This document shows positions 43,635 to 52,753 of a stretch of DNA of 64,000 nt, in pieces. Source of the stretch: Streptomyces sp. ITFR-21 (GTDB taxonomy: Bacteria > Actinomycetota > Actinomycetes > Streptomycetales > Streptomycetaceae); contig NZ_CP134605.1 of the NCBI RefSeq assembly GCF_031844685.1, forward strand, positions 4,337,001-4,401,000, read 5' to 3'. The translations under genes and the position numbers were made by a program. Positions within the stretch are counted from its first letter, which is position 1, and each line of letters starts with the position of its first letter. The notes under the pieces were generated by a model. The model searched no databases. It had not been told where the DNA came from and saw only the letters and a program-made list of their open reading frames with translations.

Positions 43635-44855
43635 ATGGAATCAGGCCCGTCCCGGACGATCACTCTCGACGATGTGCGCGGCGCGCACAAAATGCTCTCC
43701 GGGGTCGCCCGGGTGACCGGCATGGAGAGCTCCCGGTACCTGTCGTCGCTGGTCGGGGCACCTGTGCACCTCAAGTGCGAGAACCTCCAGCGCACCGGCT
43801 CCTTCAAGATCCGCGGCGCGTACGTACGCATCGCCGGGCTGGGCCCGCAGGAGCGGGCGGCGGGCGTGGTGGCGGCGAGTGCCGGCAACCACGCGCAGGG
43901 CGTGGCGCTGGCCGCCTCCCTGCTCGGGGTGCGCTCGACGGTGTTCATGCCGGTGGGCGCGCCCCTGCCCAAGGTCGCCGCGACCGGCGAGTACGGCGCC
44001 GAGGTGCGGCTGCACGGCGCGGTGGTGGACGAGACGCTGCGCGCGGCGATCGCGTACGCGCGGGAGACCGGCGCGGTCTTCATCCACCCGTTCGACCACC
44101 CCGACATCATCGCCGGACAGGGCACGTTGGGCCTGGAGATCCTCGAACAGTGCCCGCAGGTCCGCACGATCGTGGTCGGCGTCGGCGGCGGCGGGCTCGC
44201 GGCGGGTGTCGCGGTCGCGGTGAAGGCGCTGCGGCCGGACGTGCGGATCGTCGGGGTGCAGGCGGCGGGCGCGGCGGCGTACCCGCCCTCGCTGGCGGCC
44301 GGCCGGCCGGTGCCGCTGGAGTCGGTGGCGACGATGGCCGACGGGATCATGGTCGGGCGGCCCGGCGACGTGCCGTTCGCGATCGTCCGGGACCTGGTGG
44401 ACGAGGTGGTGACGGTGACCGAGGACCAGCTGTCCTCGGCGCTGCTGCTGTGCCTGGAGCGGGCCAAGCTGGTGGTGGAGCCGGCCGGGGCGAGCCCGGT
44501 GGCGGCGCTGCTGGCCGCGCCGCGGGCGTACCGGGGGCCGGTGGTGGCGGTGCTGTCCGGGGGGAACGTGGACCCGTTGCTGTTGCAGCGGACGCTACGG
44601 CACGGGATGTCGGCGGCCGGACGCTATCTGTCGCTGCGGCTGCGGCTCACCGACCGCCCCGGGGCGCTGGCGACGCTGCTCGGGGTGCTGGGCGCGGTCG
44701 ACGCCAACGTGCTGGACGTGAGCCATGTGCGGACGCATCCGCGGCTGGGGATCACGGAGGCGGAGGTGGAGCTGCATCTGGAGACCAAGGGGCCCGAGCA
44801 CTGTGACGCCGTCGGCCGGGCGCTTGAGGACGCGGGGTATGTGGTCATGGGGTGA
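43635..44855 (+). CDS. ilvA: Threonine ammonia-lyase (threonine dehydratase)
   Basis: A 406-residue PLP enzyme converting threonine to 2-oxobutyrate. The PLP lysine is in TGSFKIRGAY, the glycine-rich phosphate loop is VGGGGLAAG, and SAGNHAQGVA is the substrate loop. The C-terminus carries one ACT domain (LRLRLTDRPGALATLLGVLG), like the short catabolic/biosynthetic class with a single regulatory domain. The ATG at 43635 is chosen; the homology begins there. In S. coelicolor a threonine dehydratase gene lies at the equivalent position. Confidence 0.92.
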   Translation: MESGPSRTITLDDVRGAHKMLSGVARVTGMESSRYLSSLVGAPVHLKCENLQRTGSFKIRGAYVRIAGLGPQERAAGVVAASAGNHAQGVALAASLLGVRSTVFMPVGAPLPKVAATGEYGAEVRLHGAVVDETLRAAIAYARETGAVFIHPFDHPDIIAGQGTLGLEILEQCPQVRTIVVGVGGGGLAAGVAVAVKALRPDVRIVGVQAAGAAAYPPSLAAGRPVPLESVATMADGIMVGRPGDVPFAIVRDLVDEVVTVTEDQLSSALLLCLERAKLVVEPAGASPVAALLAAPRAYRGPVVAVLSGGNVDPLLLQRTLRHGMSAAGRYLSLRLRLTDRPGALATLLGVLGAVDANVLDVSHVRTHPRLGITEAEVELHLETKGPEHCDAVGRALEDAGYVVMG

Positions 44856-45203
44856 GGGCGGGCGTCCTCGTGCGGGCGCCCCGGCGGTGGGGGGCGCCTC
44901 GCCGTGGGTGCGCCGTGCCGTGGCCGCGTCCGCCGTGGCCGACCGGCCGACCGGCGCGGTGGCGCTCGCGCAGCTCCGCGCACCCCTTCCGAGAGCGTCC
45001 CGCCGCGGTTGTCGGTAGCTCTTTGGGATGAACGTGCGGGGCGGGCGGCGTGACGCGACGGTTCGCGGGGTACTCGCTTGACGCGATATATCGCGTCTGG
45101 CATGGTCGCGTCGTAGCGGGCCGCGGGGGCAGCCATGAGTTCTGGCCGTTCGGGCGGTCGTACTCAGCGGAGCGTGACAAGGCGACGGAACGGGAGACAC
45201 GAC
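44856..45203. other. Intergenic region before the ABC exporter
   Basis: Gene-free except for the exporter promoter at 45078-45106. 44860-45040 is ordinary GC-rich spacer. The ribosome site GGGAG of the next gene is at 45192-45196. Confidence 0.5.
45078..45106 (+). promoter_or_regulatory. Promoter with an 18-bp palindrome between -35 and -10
   Basis: TTGACG (45078-45083), 17 bases, CATGGT (45101-45106). The palindrome GACGCGATATATCGCGTC occupies 45080-45097, overlapping the -35, a classic repressor position. The CGATATATCG core is of the type recognised by PadR-like regulators, but no such gene is adjacent. Confidence 0.6.
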
Positions 45204-46199
45204 ATGGCGGGCGCCATCTACGCCGAGGGCCTGGTGAAGACCTTCGGCGATGTCAGGGCACTGGGGGGAGTGGATCTCGACGTACCGGAAGGCACGGTGC
45301 TCGGTCTGCTCGGCCCGAACGGCGCGGGGAAGACCACCGCCGTGCGCGTCCTGACCACCCTACTGCGCCCCGACAGCGGCACGGCCGTCGTCGCGGGCAT
45401 CGACGTACTGAAACACCCCAACGAGGTACGCCGCCACATCGGGCTGTCCGGGCAGTTCGCCGCGGTGGACGAGTACCTGACCGGCCGGGAGAACCTCCAG
45501 ATGGTCGCCCGGCTCTACCAGCTGAGCGGCAAGGCGGCCAAAGCGCGGGCCACCGAGCTGCTGGAGCGGTTCAACCTCGCCGACGCGGCCGACCGCACCG
45601 CCAGGACGTACTCGGGCGGCATGCGGCGCCGGCTGGACCTGGCCGCGGCGCTGGTGGTCCGGCCGCCGGTGATGTTCATGGACGAGCCCACCACCGGACT
45701 CGACCCGCGCAACCGGCAGCAGCTGTGGGAGGTCATCCAGGAACTCGTGGCCGGCGGCACCACGCTGCTGCTCACCACCCAGTACCTGGAGGAGGCCGAC
45801 CACCTCGCCCACGACATCTGCGTCATCGACCGCGGCCTGGTGATCGCCCGCGGCACCTCCGACCAGCTCAAGGCGCAGATCGGCGGCGAGCGCGTCGAGG
45901 TCGTGGTGCACGAGCGCGACCGGATCGAGGAGGCGTCCCGGGTGCTCGCCCGGTACGGCAGGGGCGAGACCAGCGTCGAACAGCACACCCGCATGATCAC
46001 CGTCCCGGTCACCGGCGGCGCCAAGCTGCTCGCCGAGGTGATCCGCGACCTGGACGCGGACGGCATCGAGATCGACGACATCGGTCTGCGCCGCCCCACC
46101 CTCGACGACGTGTTCATCTCACTGACCGGCCACGCCGCCGAAGAGGCCGCCGGCACCGACGACAGCGCCGACCCGGCCGGCAAGGAGACCGCGAAGTGA
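45204..46199 (+). CDS. DrrA-type ABC exporter, ATP-binding subunit
   Basis: A 331-residue ATPase. Walker A is GPNGAGKTT, the signature is YSGGMRRRL, Walker B is VMFMDEPTTGLD and the switch residue is in TTQYLEEAD (Gln instead of His, normal for this subgroup). The C-terminal 100 residues form the DrrA-type extension with GLRRPTLDDVFI. It powers the permease that follows, exporting drugs or lipids. The ATG at 45204 has GGGAG eight bases upstream. It overlaps the permease gene by four bases. Confidence 0.9.
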   Translation: MAGAIYAEGLVKTFGDVRALGGVDLDVPEGTVLGLLGPNGAGKTTAVRVLTTLLRPDSGTAVVAGIDVLKHPNEVRRHIGLSGQFAAVDEYLTGRENLQMVARLYQLSGKAAKARATELLERFNLADAADRTARTYSGGMRRRLDLAAALVVRPPVMFMDEPTTGLDPRNRQQLWEVIQELVAGGTTLLLTTQYLEEADHLAHDICVIDRGLVIARGTSDQLKAQIGGERVEVVVHERDRIEEASRVLARYGRGETSVEQHTRMITVPVTGGAKLLAEVIRDLDADGIEIDDIGLRRPTLDDVFISLTGHAAEEAAGTDDSADPAGKETAK

Positions 46200-47050
46200 G
46201 CGCCGCCACCGACACCCCCGGCAACACCCTCGCGCCGACCGCGCGCGGCGGACTGCTCGGTTCCGCCCACGACTCCCTGGTGGTCGCCCGGCGGAACCTG
46301 ATCCGCATGACCAGGATCCCCGAAGTGGTCCTCTTCGGACTGATCCAGCCGATCATGTTCGTCGTCCTGTTCAGCTACGTGTTCGGCGGCTCGCTGGACG
46401 TGGGCGGCACCACCAGCGCCAGCGTCTACCGCAACTTCCTGATGGCGGGCATCTTCGCCCAGACCGTCACCTTCGCCACCGCGGGCGCGGGCGCCGGGAT
46501 CGCCGACGACATGCACAAGGGGCTCGTCGACCGGTTCCGCTCGCTGCCCATGGCGCGCGGGGCGGTCCTGACCGGCCGGACGCTCGCCGACCTCGTCCAG
46601 ACCGCGCTGACCGTCGTCGTCCTCGCGATCGTCGCGGTGATCGTCGGCTGGCGCATCCACAACGGCGTTCCCAGGATGTTCGGCGCGTTCGGACTCCTCC
46701 TCCTGCTCGGCTACGCCTTCTCCTGGATCGGAGCGCTCATCGGGCTGTCGGTGCGCACCCCGGAGGCGGCCACCTCCGGCGGGCTGATCTGGCTCTTCCC
46801 GGTGACGTTCATCTCCAACGCCTTCGTGGACTCCTCCAACATGCCGGGCTGGCTCCAGCCGGTCGCGGACTGGAACCCGTTCAGCGCGACCGTCCAGGCG
46901 TGCCGGGTGCTGTTCGGCAATCCGGGCGTCTCGCACTCCGGCGCCTGGCCGATGGAGCACCCGGTGTGGGCCTCGCTGGCCTGGTCGGTGGTGATCATCG
47001 CGCTCTTCCGCACGCTGGCGGTCCGCAAGTACCGCTCGGCGACCGGGTGA
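46196..47050 (+). CDS. DrrB-type ABC exporter, permease subunit
   Basis: A 284-residue ABC-2-type membrane protein with six predicted helices (PIMFVVLFSYVFGG first, LLWLFPVTFISNAFVDSSN-like region near residue 200). The conserved ABC-2 signature MPGWLQPVADWNPFSATVQACR is intact. Its GTG start lies in the overlap GTGA with the ATPase gene, so the subunits are made in equal amounts. Confidence 0.9.
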   Translation: MSAATDTPGNTLAPTARGGLLGSAHDSLVVARRNLIRMTRIPEVVLFGLIQPIMFVVLFSYVFGGSLDVGGTTSASVYRNFLMAGIFAQTVTFATAGAGAGIADDMHKGLVDRFRSLPMARGAVLTGRTLADLVQTALTVVVLAIVAVIVGWRIHNGVPRMFGAFGLLLLLGYAFSWIGALIGLSVRTPEAATSGGLIWLFPVTFISNAFVDSSNMPGWLQPVADWNPFSATVQACRVLFGNPGVSHSGAWPMEHPVWASLAWSVVIIALFRTLAVRKYRSATG

Positions 47051-47111
47051 GGCGGCGCGGGCCCGGGTAGGGCCGGGCCCGCGCGGGTCCGGGGAACCCG
47101 CGCGGAACGAC

Positions 47112-47152
47112 GGAGCCCCGGTCGCCGGAGACAGTCCGGCGGCCGGGGCTCC
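47112..47152. terminator. Bidirectional terminator between the exporter and greA
   Basis: An interrupted stem: GGAGCCCCGG-TC-GCCGGA pairs with TCCGGC-GG-CCGGGGCTCC across a five-base loop. A second hairpin (CGCGCGGGT...ACCCGCGCG) lies just before it at 47080-47104. The genes converge here. Confidence 0.8.
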
Positions 47153-47161
47153 CCGGTGCGC

Positions 47162-47659
47162 TCAGCCCTGGTACGGCCTGACGTCGAGGATTTTCACCGA
47201 CGCGGTCTTGCCGTTCGGCAGTTCGTACGTGGCGTCGTCACCGGTCCGCTTGCCCGTCACCCCGGTACCGAGCGGAGACTGCGGCGAGTACGTCTCCAGG
47301 TCGTCGGCCACGCCCTCGCGCGAGCCCAGCAGGAAGGTCACCGTGTCGTCGGGGTCCCCGTCGAACGCGATGGTGACGACCATGCCGGGCGCGACCACTC
47401 CGTCGTCCGCCGGCGCCTCGCCGACCTTGGCGGACTCCAGGATCTGGTTCAGCTGGCGGATGCGCAGCTCCAGCTTCCCCTGGTCCTCACGCGCCGCGTG
47501 GTAACCGGCGTTCTCCTTGAGATCGCCTTCCTGGCGGGCTTCCTCGATCTTGGCGACGATCTCGGCGCGCGCCGGACCAGACAGATGCTCCAGCTCGGCC
47601 TTGAGCTGGTCGTACGCCGCCTGGGTCAGCCAGGTGACGTTGTCGCTGGTCTGGGTCAC
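47162..47659 (-). CDS. greA: Transcription elongation factor GreA
   Basis: A 165-residue GreA with the two-helix coiled coil (ARAEIVAKIEEARQEGDLKE with the acidic tip that reaches the polymerase active site) and the C-terminal FKBP-like domain (MVVTIAFDGDPDDTVTFLLG). It stimulates RNA cleavage and rescues stalled RNA polymerase. The ATG at 47659 opens with MTQTSDNVTWLTQ, the usual streptomycete start. Confidence 0.95.
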   Translation of the reverse strand: MTQTSDNVTWLTQAAYDQLKAELEHLSGPARAEIVAKIEEARQEGDLKENAGYHAAREDQGKLELRIRQLNQILESAKVGEAPADDGVVAPGMVVTIAFDGDPDDTVTFLLGSREGVADDLETYSPQSPLGTGVTGKRTGDDATYELPNGKTASVKILDVRPYQG

Positions 47660-47884
47660 AGGTGCTCCTCGTCGGTACTGTTCTTGCCGTGTGCCTGTCC
47701 GGCGGACTCCCCGCGGACCATGTGCGCCGCCGCGTACCCGGTGAACAAGTGCATTGCCACCGGCTGCCGGGACGAAACCACGAGCCTAACAATTACCGGC
47801 GGTGGACGGGAGCGACCGACGCGGCCGGCGCCGTCGGCCGTCCGCGGTGACGCCCGTGCCGGGCGATCGTTCCGGTGCCCCGCG

Positions 47885-48355
47885 CTACGCCGCGGCCGAC
47901 GCCTTGCCCGAGGCGGCCTGGCAGCTCACCAGCTCACCGGTCTCACCGCGCGCGGTGGTCCGTACCGTCACCACCGTGTCCACCTGCTTGCCGCGCTCGG
48001 CGATCCGCACGTCCTTGCGGCCCACCTCGTTGTGGTCGGCGTCCTGCGAGCGCAGCGTGCACACCGCGACGGAGTCCGCCCCCTTGTGCACCTCGAGATG
48101 GACCTCCACCGCCTGGTCCGAGACCACCTCGAAGGCGACCACCTGCGCGCTGACCTCGGTGCCCGTCACGTAGTGCCAGCCGTACAGCGCGAGGACGACG
48201 GCGCCCAGCGTGCCCAGTACGATGGCCGCGATCCGCAGTGTGCGGTCGGCACGGGCGTCCGCGGCGGGACCGTGGAGACGGCCGGCGGGACCGTAGCGGC
48301 CCTCCGGCGGGGTGCTCGACGGAGAGTCCGGCGGACCTGACCGCAAGGCCGTCAT
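47885..48355 (-). CDS. DUF4307-family membrane protein
   Basis: A 156-residue protein with a cytoplasmic N-terminus, one transmembrane helix (IAAIVLGTLGAVVLALYGWHYV) and an outside beta-rich domain (VSAQVVAFEVVSDQAVEVHL, then ADSVAVCTLRSQDADHNEV) whose two cysteines could form a disulfide. The DUF4307 family is nearly always encoded next to mca, as here, but its role is unknown. The ATG at 48355 is divergent from mca. Confidence 0.85.
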   Translation of the reverse strand: MTALRSGPPDSPSSTPPEGRYGPAGRLHGPAADARADRTLRIAAIVLGTLGAVVLALYGWHYVTGTEVSAQVVAFEVVSDQAVEVHLEVHKGADSVAVCTLRSQDADHNEVGRKDVRIAERGKQVDTVVTVRTTARGETGELVSCQAASGKASAAA

Positions 48356-48476
48356 GAGCGCTCCTCCCGACGGGGGACCACGAAATGAACAGCCCCTTTC
48401 GTCGGTCACTATAGGAGGCGCCCGCGCGGCCGACGCGAGGGGGCCGGTGGAACGGAGACCTGATGAGGACCCAGCC

Positions 48477-49349
48477 TTGACTGAGCAGTTGCGACTGATG
48501 GCCGTGCACGCCCACCCCGACGACGAGTCGAGCAAGGGCGCGGCCACCATGGCCAAGTACGTGTCCGAGGGGGTGGACGTACTGGTGGCGACCTGCACCG
48601 GCGGCGAGCGCGGCTCGGTGCTCAACCCCCGGCTCCAGGGCGACCCCTACATCGAGGAGCACATCCACGAGGTCCGCGCCAAGGAGATGGAGGAGGCGCG
48701 GCAGATCCTCGGCGTCAAGCAGGCGTGGCTCGGCTTCGTCGACTCGGGCCTGCCCGAGGGCGACCCGCTGCCGCCGCTGCCCGAGGGCTGCTTCGGGCTC
48801 CAGGACCCCGAGGTGGCGGCCGGCGCCCTGGTGAAGCTGATCCGCGCGTTCAGGCCGCAGGTCATCACCACGTACGACGAGATCGGCGGCTACCCGCACC
48901 CCGACCACATCATGACCCACAAGATCTCGGTGGTGGCGTTCGACGCCGCGGGCGACCCGGAGCGCTTCCCCGGGGCGGGCGAGCCGTGGACACCGTCGAA
49001 GCTCTACTACAACCAGGGCTTCAACCGGGCCCGCACCCTCGCCATGCACGAGGCGCTGCTGGCCCGCGGCCTGGAGTCCCCGTACGAGGAGTGGCTCCAG
49101 CGGTGGGAGGAGATGGACCGGCCCGAGCGGAACATCTCCACCCGCGTGCCGTGCGGCGAGTTCTTCGAGGTCCGGGACAAGGCGCTGCTCGCGCACGCCA
49201 CCCAGATCGACCCGGACGGCGGCTGGTTCCGGGTCCCGCTGGACGTCCAGCGGGAGATCTGGCCCACCGAGGACTACGAGCTCGCCAAGTCCCGGGTGGA
49301 CGTCTCGCTCCCCGAGGACGACCTCTTTGCGGGCGTCCGACAGGTCTGA
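48477..49349 (+). CDS. mca: Mycothiol S-conjugate amidase
   Basis: A 290-residue zinc amidase that cleaves mycothiol adducts of drugs and alkylators, releasing a mercapturic acid for export. The zinc motif AHPDDE is at residues 11-16 and the third ligand is in YPHPDHIMTH. The family is restricted to mycothiol-making actinobacteria. The TTG at 48477 (LTEQLRLMAVHAHPDDE) is preferred: homologues start M-T-[DE]-Q-L, and GAGG lies upstream. No better ATG or GTG is near. Confidence 0.93.
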   Translation: MTEQLRLMAVHAHPDDESSKGAATMAKYVSEGVDVLVATCTGGERGSVLNPRLQGDPYIEEHIHEVRAKEMEEARQILGVKQAWLGFVDSGLPEGDPLPPLPEGCFGLQDPEVAAGALVKLIRAFRPQVITTYDEIGGYPHPDHIMTHKISVVAFDAAGDPERFPGAGEPWTPSKLYYNQGFNRARTLAMHEALLARGLESPYEEWLQRWEEMDRPERNISTRVPCGEFFEVRDKALLAHATQIDPDGGWFRVPLDVQREIWPTEDYELAKSRVDVSLPEDDLFAGVRQV

Positions 49350-49363
49350 GCGACAATGGTGCC

Positions 49364-49627
49364 GTGAACCAGACCCACGCTCTTCATCAGCTGGTGCCGC
49401 TTGCCGCCGAGCTGGACGAGAAAAAGGTGACGCCGGGACTCCTCGGCTTCGTGGTCTTCGCCGTCATCGCCCTCGGGCTGTGGGCGCTCATGAAGAACAT
49501 GGGCAAGCAGATGAAGAAGATCGACTTCGAGGAGCAGCCGGAGGAGGTGCCCGCCGCGCGCCGGGCCCCCGACGACGCGGCCGGGCCGACGGCGGCCGGT
49601 GCGGCCTCCAAGGCGCCGGGGGCGTGA
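49364..49627 (+). CDS. Small single-pass membrane protein next to mca
   Basis: An 87-residue protein. Residues 22-43 form a transmembrane helix (GLLGFVVFAVIALGLWALM), followed by a basic patch (KNMGKQMKKIDF) and an acidic, Ala/Pro-rich tail. It starts with GTG 14 bases after the mca stop, so it is cotranscribed with mca. A conserved streptomycete protein with no known role; the layout would suit a membrane anchor or stress sensor. Confidence 0.75.
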   Translation: MNQTHALHQLVPLAAELDEKKVTPGLLGFVVFAVIALGLWALMKNMGKQMKKIDFEEQPEEVPAARRAPDDAAGPTAAGAASKAPGA

Positions 49628-49963
49628 CGCGGGCGGCTGCCCTGTCCTGACCGGTTCCGGCGCGGGCCGGGCGGGGGCCGCGGATGTGGCCGCCGGCCCT
49701 TGGCCGGCCTACGGGTACTCCGCCCGGCCGGTCCGCCGACCGGGCGCGGCGGATCCGCGGTCCGAGGCAGCCGAGGACCACGCGGACCAGGGCGTGCTGC
49801 GGGACGCAGCCCCCGGCGCGGGAGTCGCCGCCGGCCACGGCGGTCCCGGCGCGGGGGACGTTCCTCGTCGGCCACGTGACGGCGCACGGAGCGGACCGGC
49901 CCGGCGGACGCGGGTGCGCGGGGTCCAGGCTCGGGGCCGCGGCGGTGTGAGAGGCTAGGCCGC
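49628..49963. other. Gene-free stretch of about 335 bases
   Basis: No supported frame. A possible inverted repeat GCCGGCCCTTGGCCGGC lies at 49690-49706 and could terminate the mca transcript. The remainder looks like degraded GC-rich spacer. Confidence 0.35.
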
Positions 49964-52018
49964 GTGAACCGGTTGGCTGGTGTGACCTCGCCGTATCTGC
50001 TGCAGCATGCGGACAATCCGGTGGACTGGTGGCCCTGGGGGGAGGACGCCTTCGGGGAGGCCCGCAAGCGCGGGGTACCGGTGCTGCTGAGTGTGGGGTA
50101 CAGCAGTTGCCACTGGTGCCATGTGATGGCACGCGAGTCGTTCGAGGACGAGGTGACCGCCGGGTACCTCAACGAGCACTTCGTCGCGGTGAAGGTGGAC
50201 CGCGAGGAACGGCCGGACGTGGACGCGGTGTACATGGAGGCGGTGCAGGCGGCCACCGGGCAGGGCGGGTGGCCGATGACGGTGTTCCTGACGCCGGAGG
50301 CCGAGCCGTTCTACTTCGGCACCTACTTCCCGCCCCGCCAGCAGCACGGCCTGCCCGGGTTCATGGACGTCCTCCAGGGCGTGGCGGCCGCGTGGCGGGA
50401 CCGGCGCGACGAGGTCGGCGAGGTGGCCGGCCGCATCACCCGCGAACTCGCCGAGCGGACCAGCGCGTACGGCGGCCCGGCCGGCCCGGTGGGGGAAAGG
50501 GAGCTGGCCGCCGCGCTGCTCGGTCTGACCCGCGGTTACGACGAGCGGCACGGCGGGTTCGGTGGGGCGCCGAAGTTCCCGCCGTCCATGGCGCTGGAGT
50601 TCCTGCTGCGGCACCACGCCCGCACCGGCGCCGAGGGCGCGTTGCAGATGGCCCGCGACACCTGCGAGGCGATGGCCCGCGGCGGCATCTACGACCAACT
50701 CGCCGGCGGCTTCGCCCGGTACAGCGTCGACCGCACCTGGACCGTGCCGCACTTCGAGAAGATGCTGTATGACAACGCGCTGCTCACCCGGGTCTACGCC
50801 CACCTGTGGCGGTCCACCGGCTCCGACCTGGCCCGCCGGGTGGCCCTGGAGACCGCGGACTTCATGATCACCGAACTCGGCACCCTGGAGGGCGGGTTCG
50901 CCTCCGCGCTGGACGCCGACAGCGACGACGGCGACGGCAACCACGCAGAAGGCGCGTACTACGTCTGGACCCCGGCCCAACTCGCCGCCGAACTCGGCGA
51001 GAGCGACGGGCAGTTCGCCGCCGGATACTTCGGGGTGACGCCGGAGGGCACCTTCGACAAGGGCGCCTCGGTCCTGCAACTCCCGCAGGGCAACGGCGTG
51101 GTGGACGCCGACCGGGTGGCCTCGGTACGCGACCGGCTGCTGACCGCCCGCGCCCGCCGCCCCCGCCCCGGCCGGGACGACAAGGTGGTGGCCGCCTGGA
51201 ACGGCCTGGCGATCGCCGCGCTCGCCGAGACCGGCGCGTACTTCGACCGGCCCGACCTCGTACAGGCCGCGGTGGACGCCGCGGACCTGCTGGTCCGGGT
51301 GCACCTGGACGGGCGCGGCCGGCTCTTCCGCACCTCCCGGGACGGTGCCGCGGGCGTCAACGCGGGCGTCCTGGAGGACTACGCGGACGTCGCCGAGGGC
51401 TTCCTCGCGCTCGCCTCCGCCACCGGTGAGGGCGTCTGGCTGGACTTCGCCGGACTGCTGCTGGACTCCGTCCTGCGTCACTTCACCGCCGGCGACGGCA
51501 CGCTCTACGACACCGCCGACGACGCGGAGGCGCTGATCCGCCGCCCGCAGGACCCGACCGACAACGCAACGCCGTCCGGCTGGACGGCGGCGGCCGGCGC
51601 GCTGCTGTCGTACGCCGCGCACACCGGCTCCGAGGCGCACCGCGACGCGGCGGAACGCGCGCTGGCCGTGGTGAGCGCGCTCTCGGCGAAGGCGCCGCGG
51701 TTCGTCGGCTGGGGGCTCGCGGTCGCCGAGGCCGCGCTCGACGGGCCGCGCGAGGTCGCGGTGGTCGGCGCGACCGGCGACCCGCTCACCGCCGAGCTGC
51801 ACCGCACCGCGCTGCTCGGGGCGGCGCCGGGGATAGTGGTCGCCGTCGGCGAGGAGGGGTCCACCGAGTTCCCGCTGCTGGTGGACCGCCCCACCCGCGC
51901 GGGCCGCGCGGCGGCGTACGTCTGCCGCCGCTTCGTCTGCGACGCGCCGACCTCGGACCCCCGCATCCTGGGCTCCCAGCTCCGCACCGAACCCTGGCCG
52001 GGCCCGCACCTCTCCTGA
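49964..52018 (+). CDS. Thioredoxin-domain protein of the DUF255/YyaL (SSP411-like) family
   Basis: A 684-residue protein. The N-terminal domain (1-170) is thioredoxin-like with the CxxC motif in [10 protein letters not shown], and the rest is an (alpha/alpha)6 barrel as in N-acylglucosamine epimerases ([41 protein letters not shown]). Bacterial members have no firm function; redox-dependent sugar or protein chemistry has been suggested. The GTG at 49964 begins the family-typical [20 protein letters not shown]. Confidence 0.88.
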   Translation: MNRLAGVTSPYLLQHADNPVDWWPWGEDAFGEARKRGVPVLLSVGYSSCHWCHVMARESFEDEVTAGYLNEHFVAVKVDREERPDVDAVYMEAVQAATGQGGWPMTVFLTPEAEPFYFGTYFPPRQQHGLPGFMDVLQGVAAAWRDRRDEVGEVAGRITRELAERTSAYGGPAGPVGERELAAALLGLTRGYDERHGGFGGAPKFPPSMALEFLLRHHARTGAEGALQMARDTCEAMARGGIYDQLAGGFARYSVDRTWTVPHFEKMLYDNALLTRVYAHLWRSTGSDLARRVALETADFMITELGTLEGGFASALDADSDDGDGNHAEGAYYVWTPAQLAAELGESDGQFAAGYFGVTPEGTFDKGASVLQLPQGNGVVDADRVASVRDRLLTARARRPRPGRDDKVVAAWNGLAIAALAETGAYFDRPDLVQAAVDAADLLVRVHLDGRGRLFRTSRDGAAGVNAGVLEDYADVAEGFLALASATGEGVWLDFAGLLLDSVLRHFTAGDGTLYDTADDAEALIRRPQDPTDNATPSGWTAAAGALLSYAAHTGSEAHRDAAERALAVVSALSAKAPRFVGWGLAVAEAALDGPREVAVVGATGDPLTAELHRTALLGAAPGIVVAVGEEGSTEFPLLVDRPTRAGRAAAYVCRRFVCDAPTSDPRILGSQLRTEPWPGPHLS

Positions 52019-52093
52019 CCACCCCGCCGACCCTGCCCGCCCGGAGTTCCCCGTGCCCGGGGGCGGGCGGCTTCCCGCGCCCGGCGGTACCGG

Positions 52094-52153
52094 GGTCCCG
52101 TGCCAGGGGAGGTCCTTCGGCATTCCGACACTCACCGCGGTCAGCTCGGCCAC
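52094..52153 (-). pseudogene. Start of a MOSC-domain gene, rest deleted
   Basis: A GTG at 52153 with an AAGAGG ribosome site at ideal spacing opens VAELTAVSVGMPKDLPWHG, which is the recognisable N-terminus of actinobacterial MOSC-domain (molybdenum cofactor sulfurase-like) proteins. After about 20 codons the homology stops and Pro/Gly-rich text follows. The body of the gene seems to have been deleted. Confidence 0.45.
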
Positions 52154-52295
52154 TGCGTCACCTCTTCCCGGCGCGCGGACCCGACGGTGCGGCGGGGGCG
52201 GCCGGCAGACGCCGCCGTGCGCCGCGTATCAACCGTAGGGTCGCCGCCCGGCGGGGGCACAGCGGAGCGGGAGGAGGGGGGTTGCCGCCGCGGGG
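52154..52295. other. Short gene-free gap between two relics
   Basis: No gene or clear element. Together with 52019-52093 it forms the scar around two truncated genes. Confidence 0.35.
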
Positions 52296-52670
52296 TCAGA
52301 GGGCCAGGCCGTGGTGGAGCATGGACAGCGTCTCGTCGAGGAGGAGCAGCAGGTCGTCGGCGTCGCGGCCGGATTCGGCCCAGTACTGGGTCGTCTCGTG
52401 GAGGACGCCGAAGACCGCGGCGGTGAAGATCCGGATGTGCAGGTCGTCGGGGGCGCGGCCGGTACGTTCGGCGATCACCGCGCCGAGAAGGCGGCCGGTG
52501 GCCGACATGCTCTCGTGGGCCCGCGCCCTGATCGCCGGAACGTCCCGGACCAGCTCCTCGCGCTGCACCATCTCCGCCCTGTCCGCCGGGTCGGCCAGCA
52601 GCCGGCCCAGCGTCTCGTGCATCATCTCCCGGACGGCCCGGTACGGAACCCGGACCCCGCCCCCGTCCGG
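52296..52670 (-). pseudogene. TetR-family regulator, C-terminal fragment
   Basis: The frame ending at 52296 encodes VREMMHETLGRLLADPADRA and continues to LLLDETLSMLHHGLAL, the ligand/dimerisation half of a TetR protein (about 120 residues). The DNA-binding N-terminal 60 residues are not present upstream: the frame enters unrelated spacer and then hemolysin III. ATG codons at 52622/52625 could make a headless product of 109 residues. Confidence 0.65.
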
Positions 52671-52753
52671 CACGACAAAAGACCCGCACCCCCGGCAGGG
52701 GGTACGGGTTCGGGTGTCGCGGTGGGCTGGCGCGGACCGCCGGGCCGCCGGGC

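Noticed and set aside
48312..48476. In-frame upstream extension of mca to 48312
   Set aside because: The extension overlaps the divergent DUF4307 gene and does not match homologue N-termini; the TTG at 48477 does.
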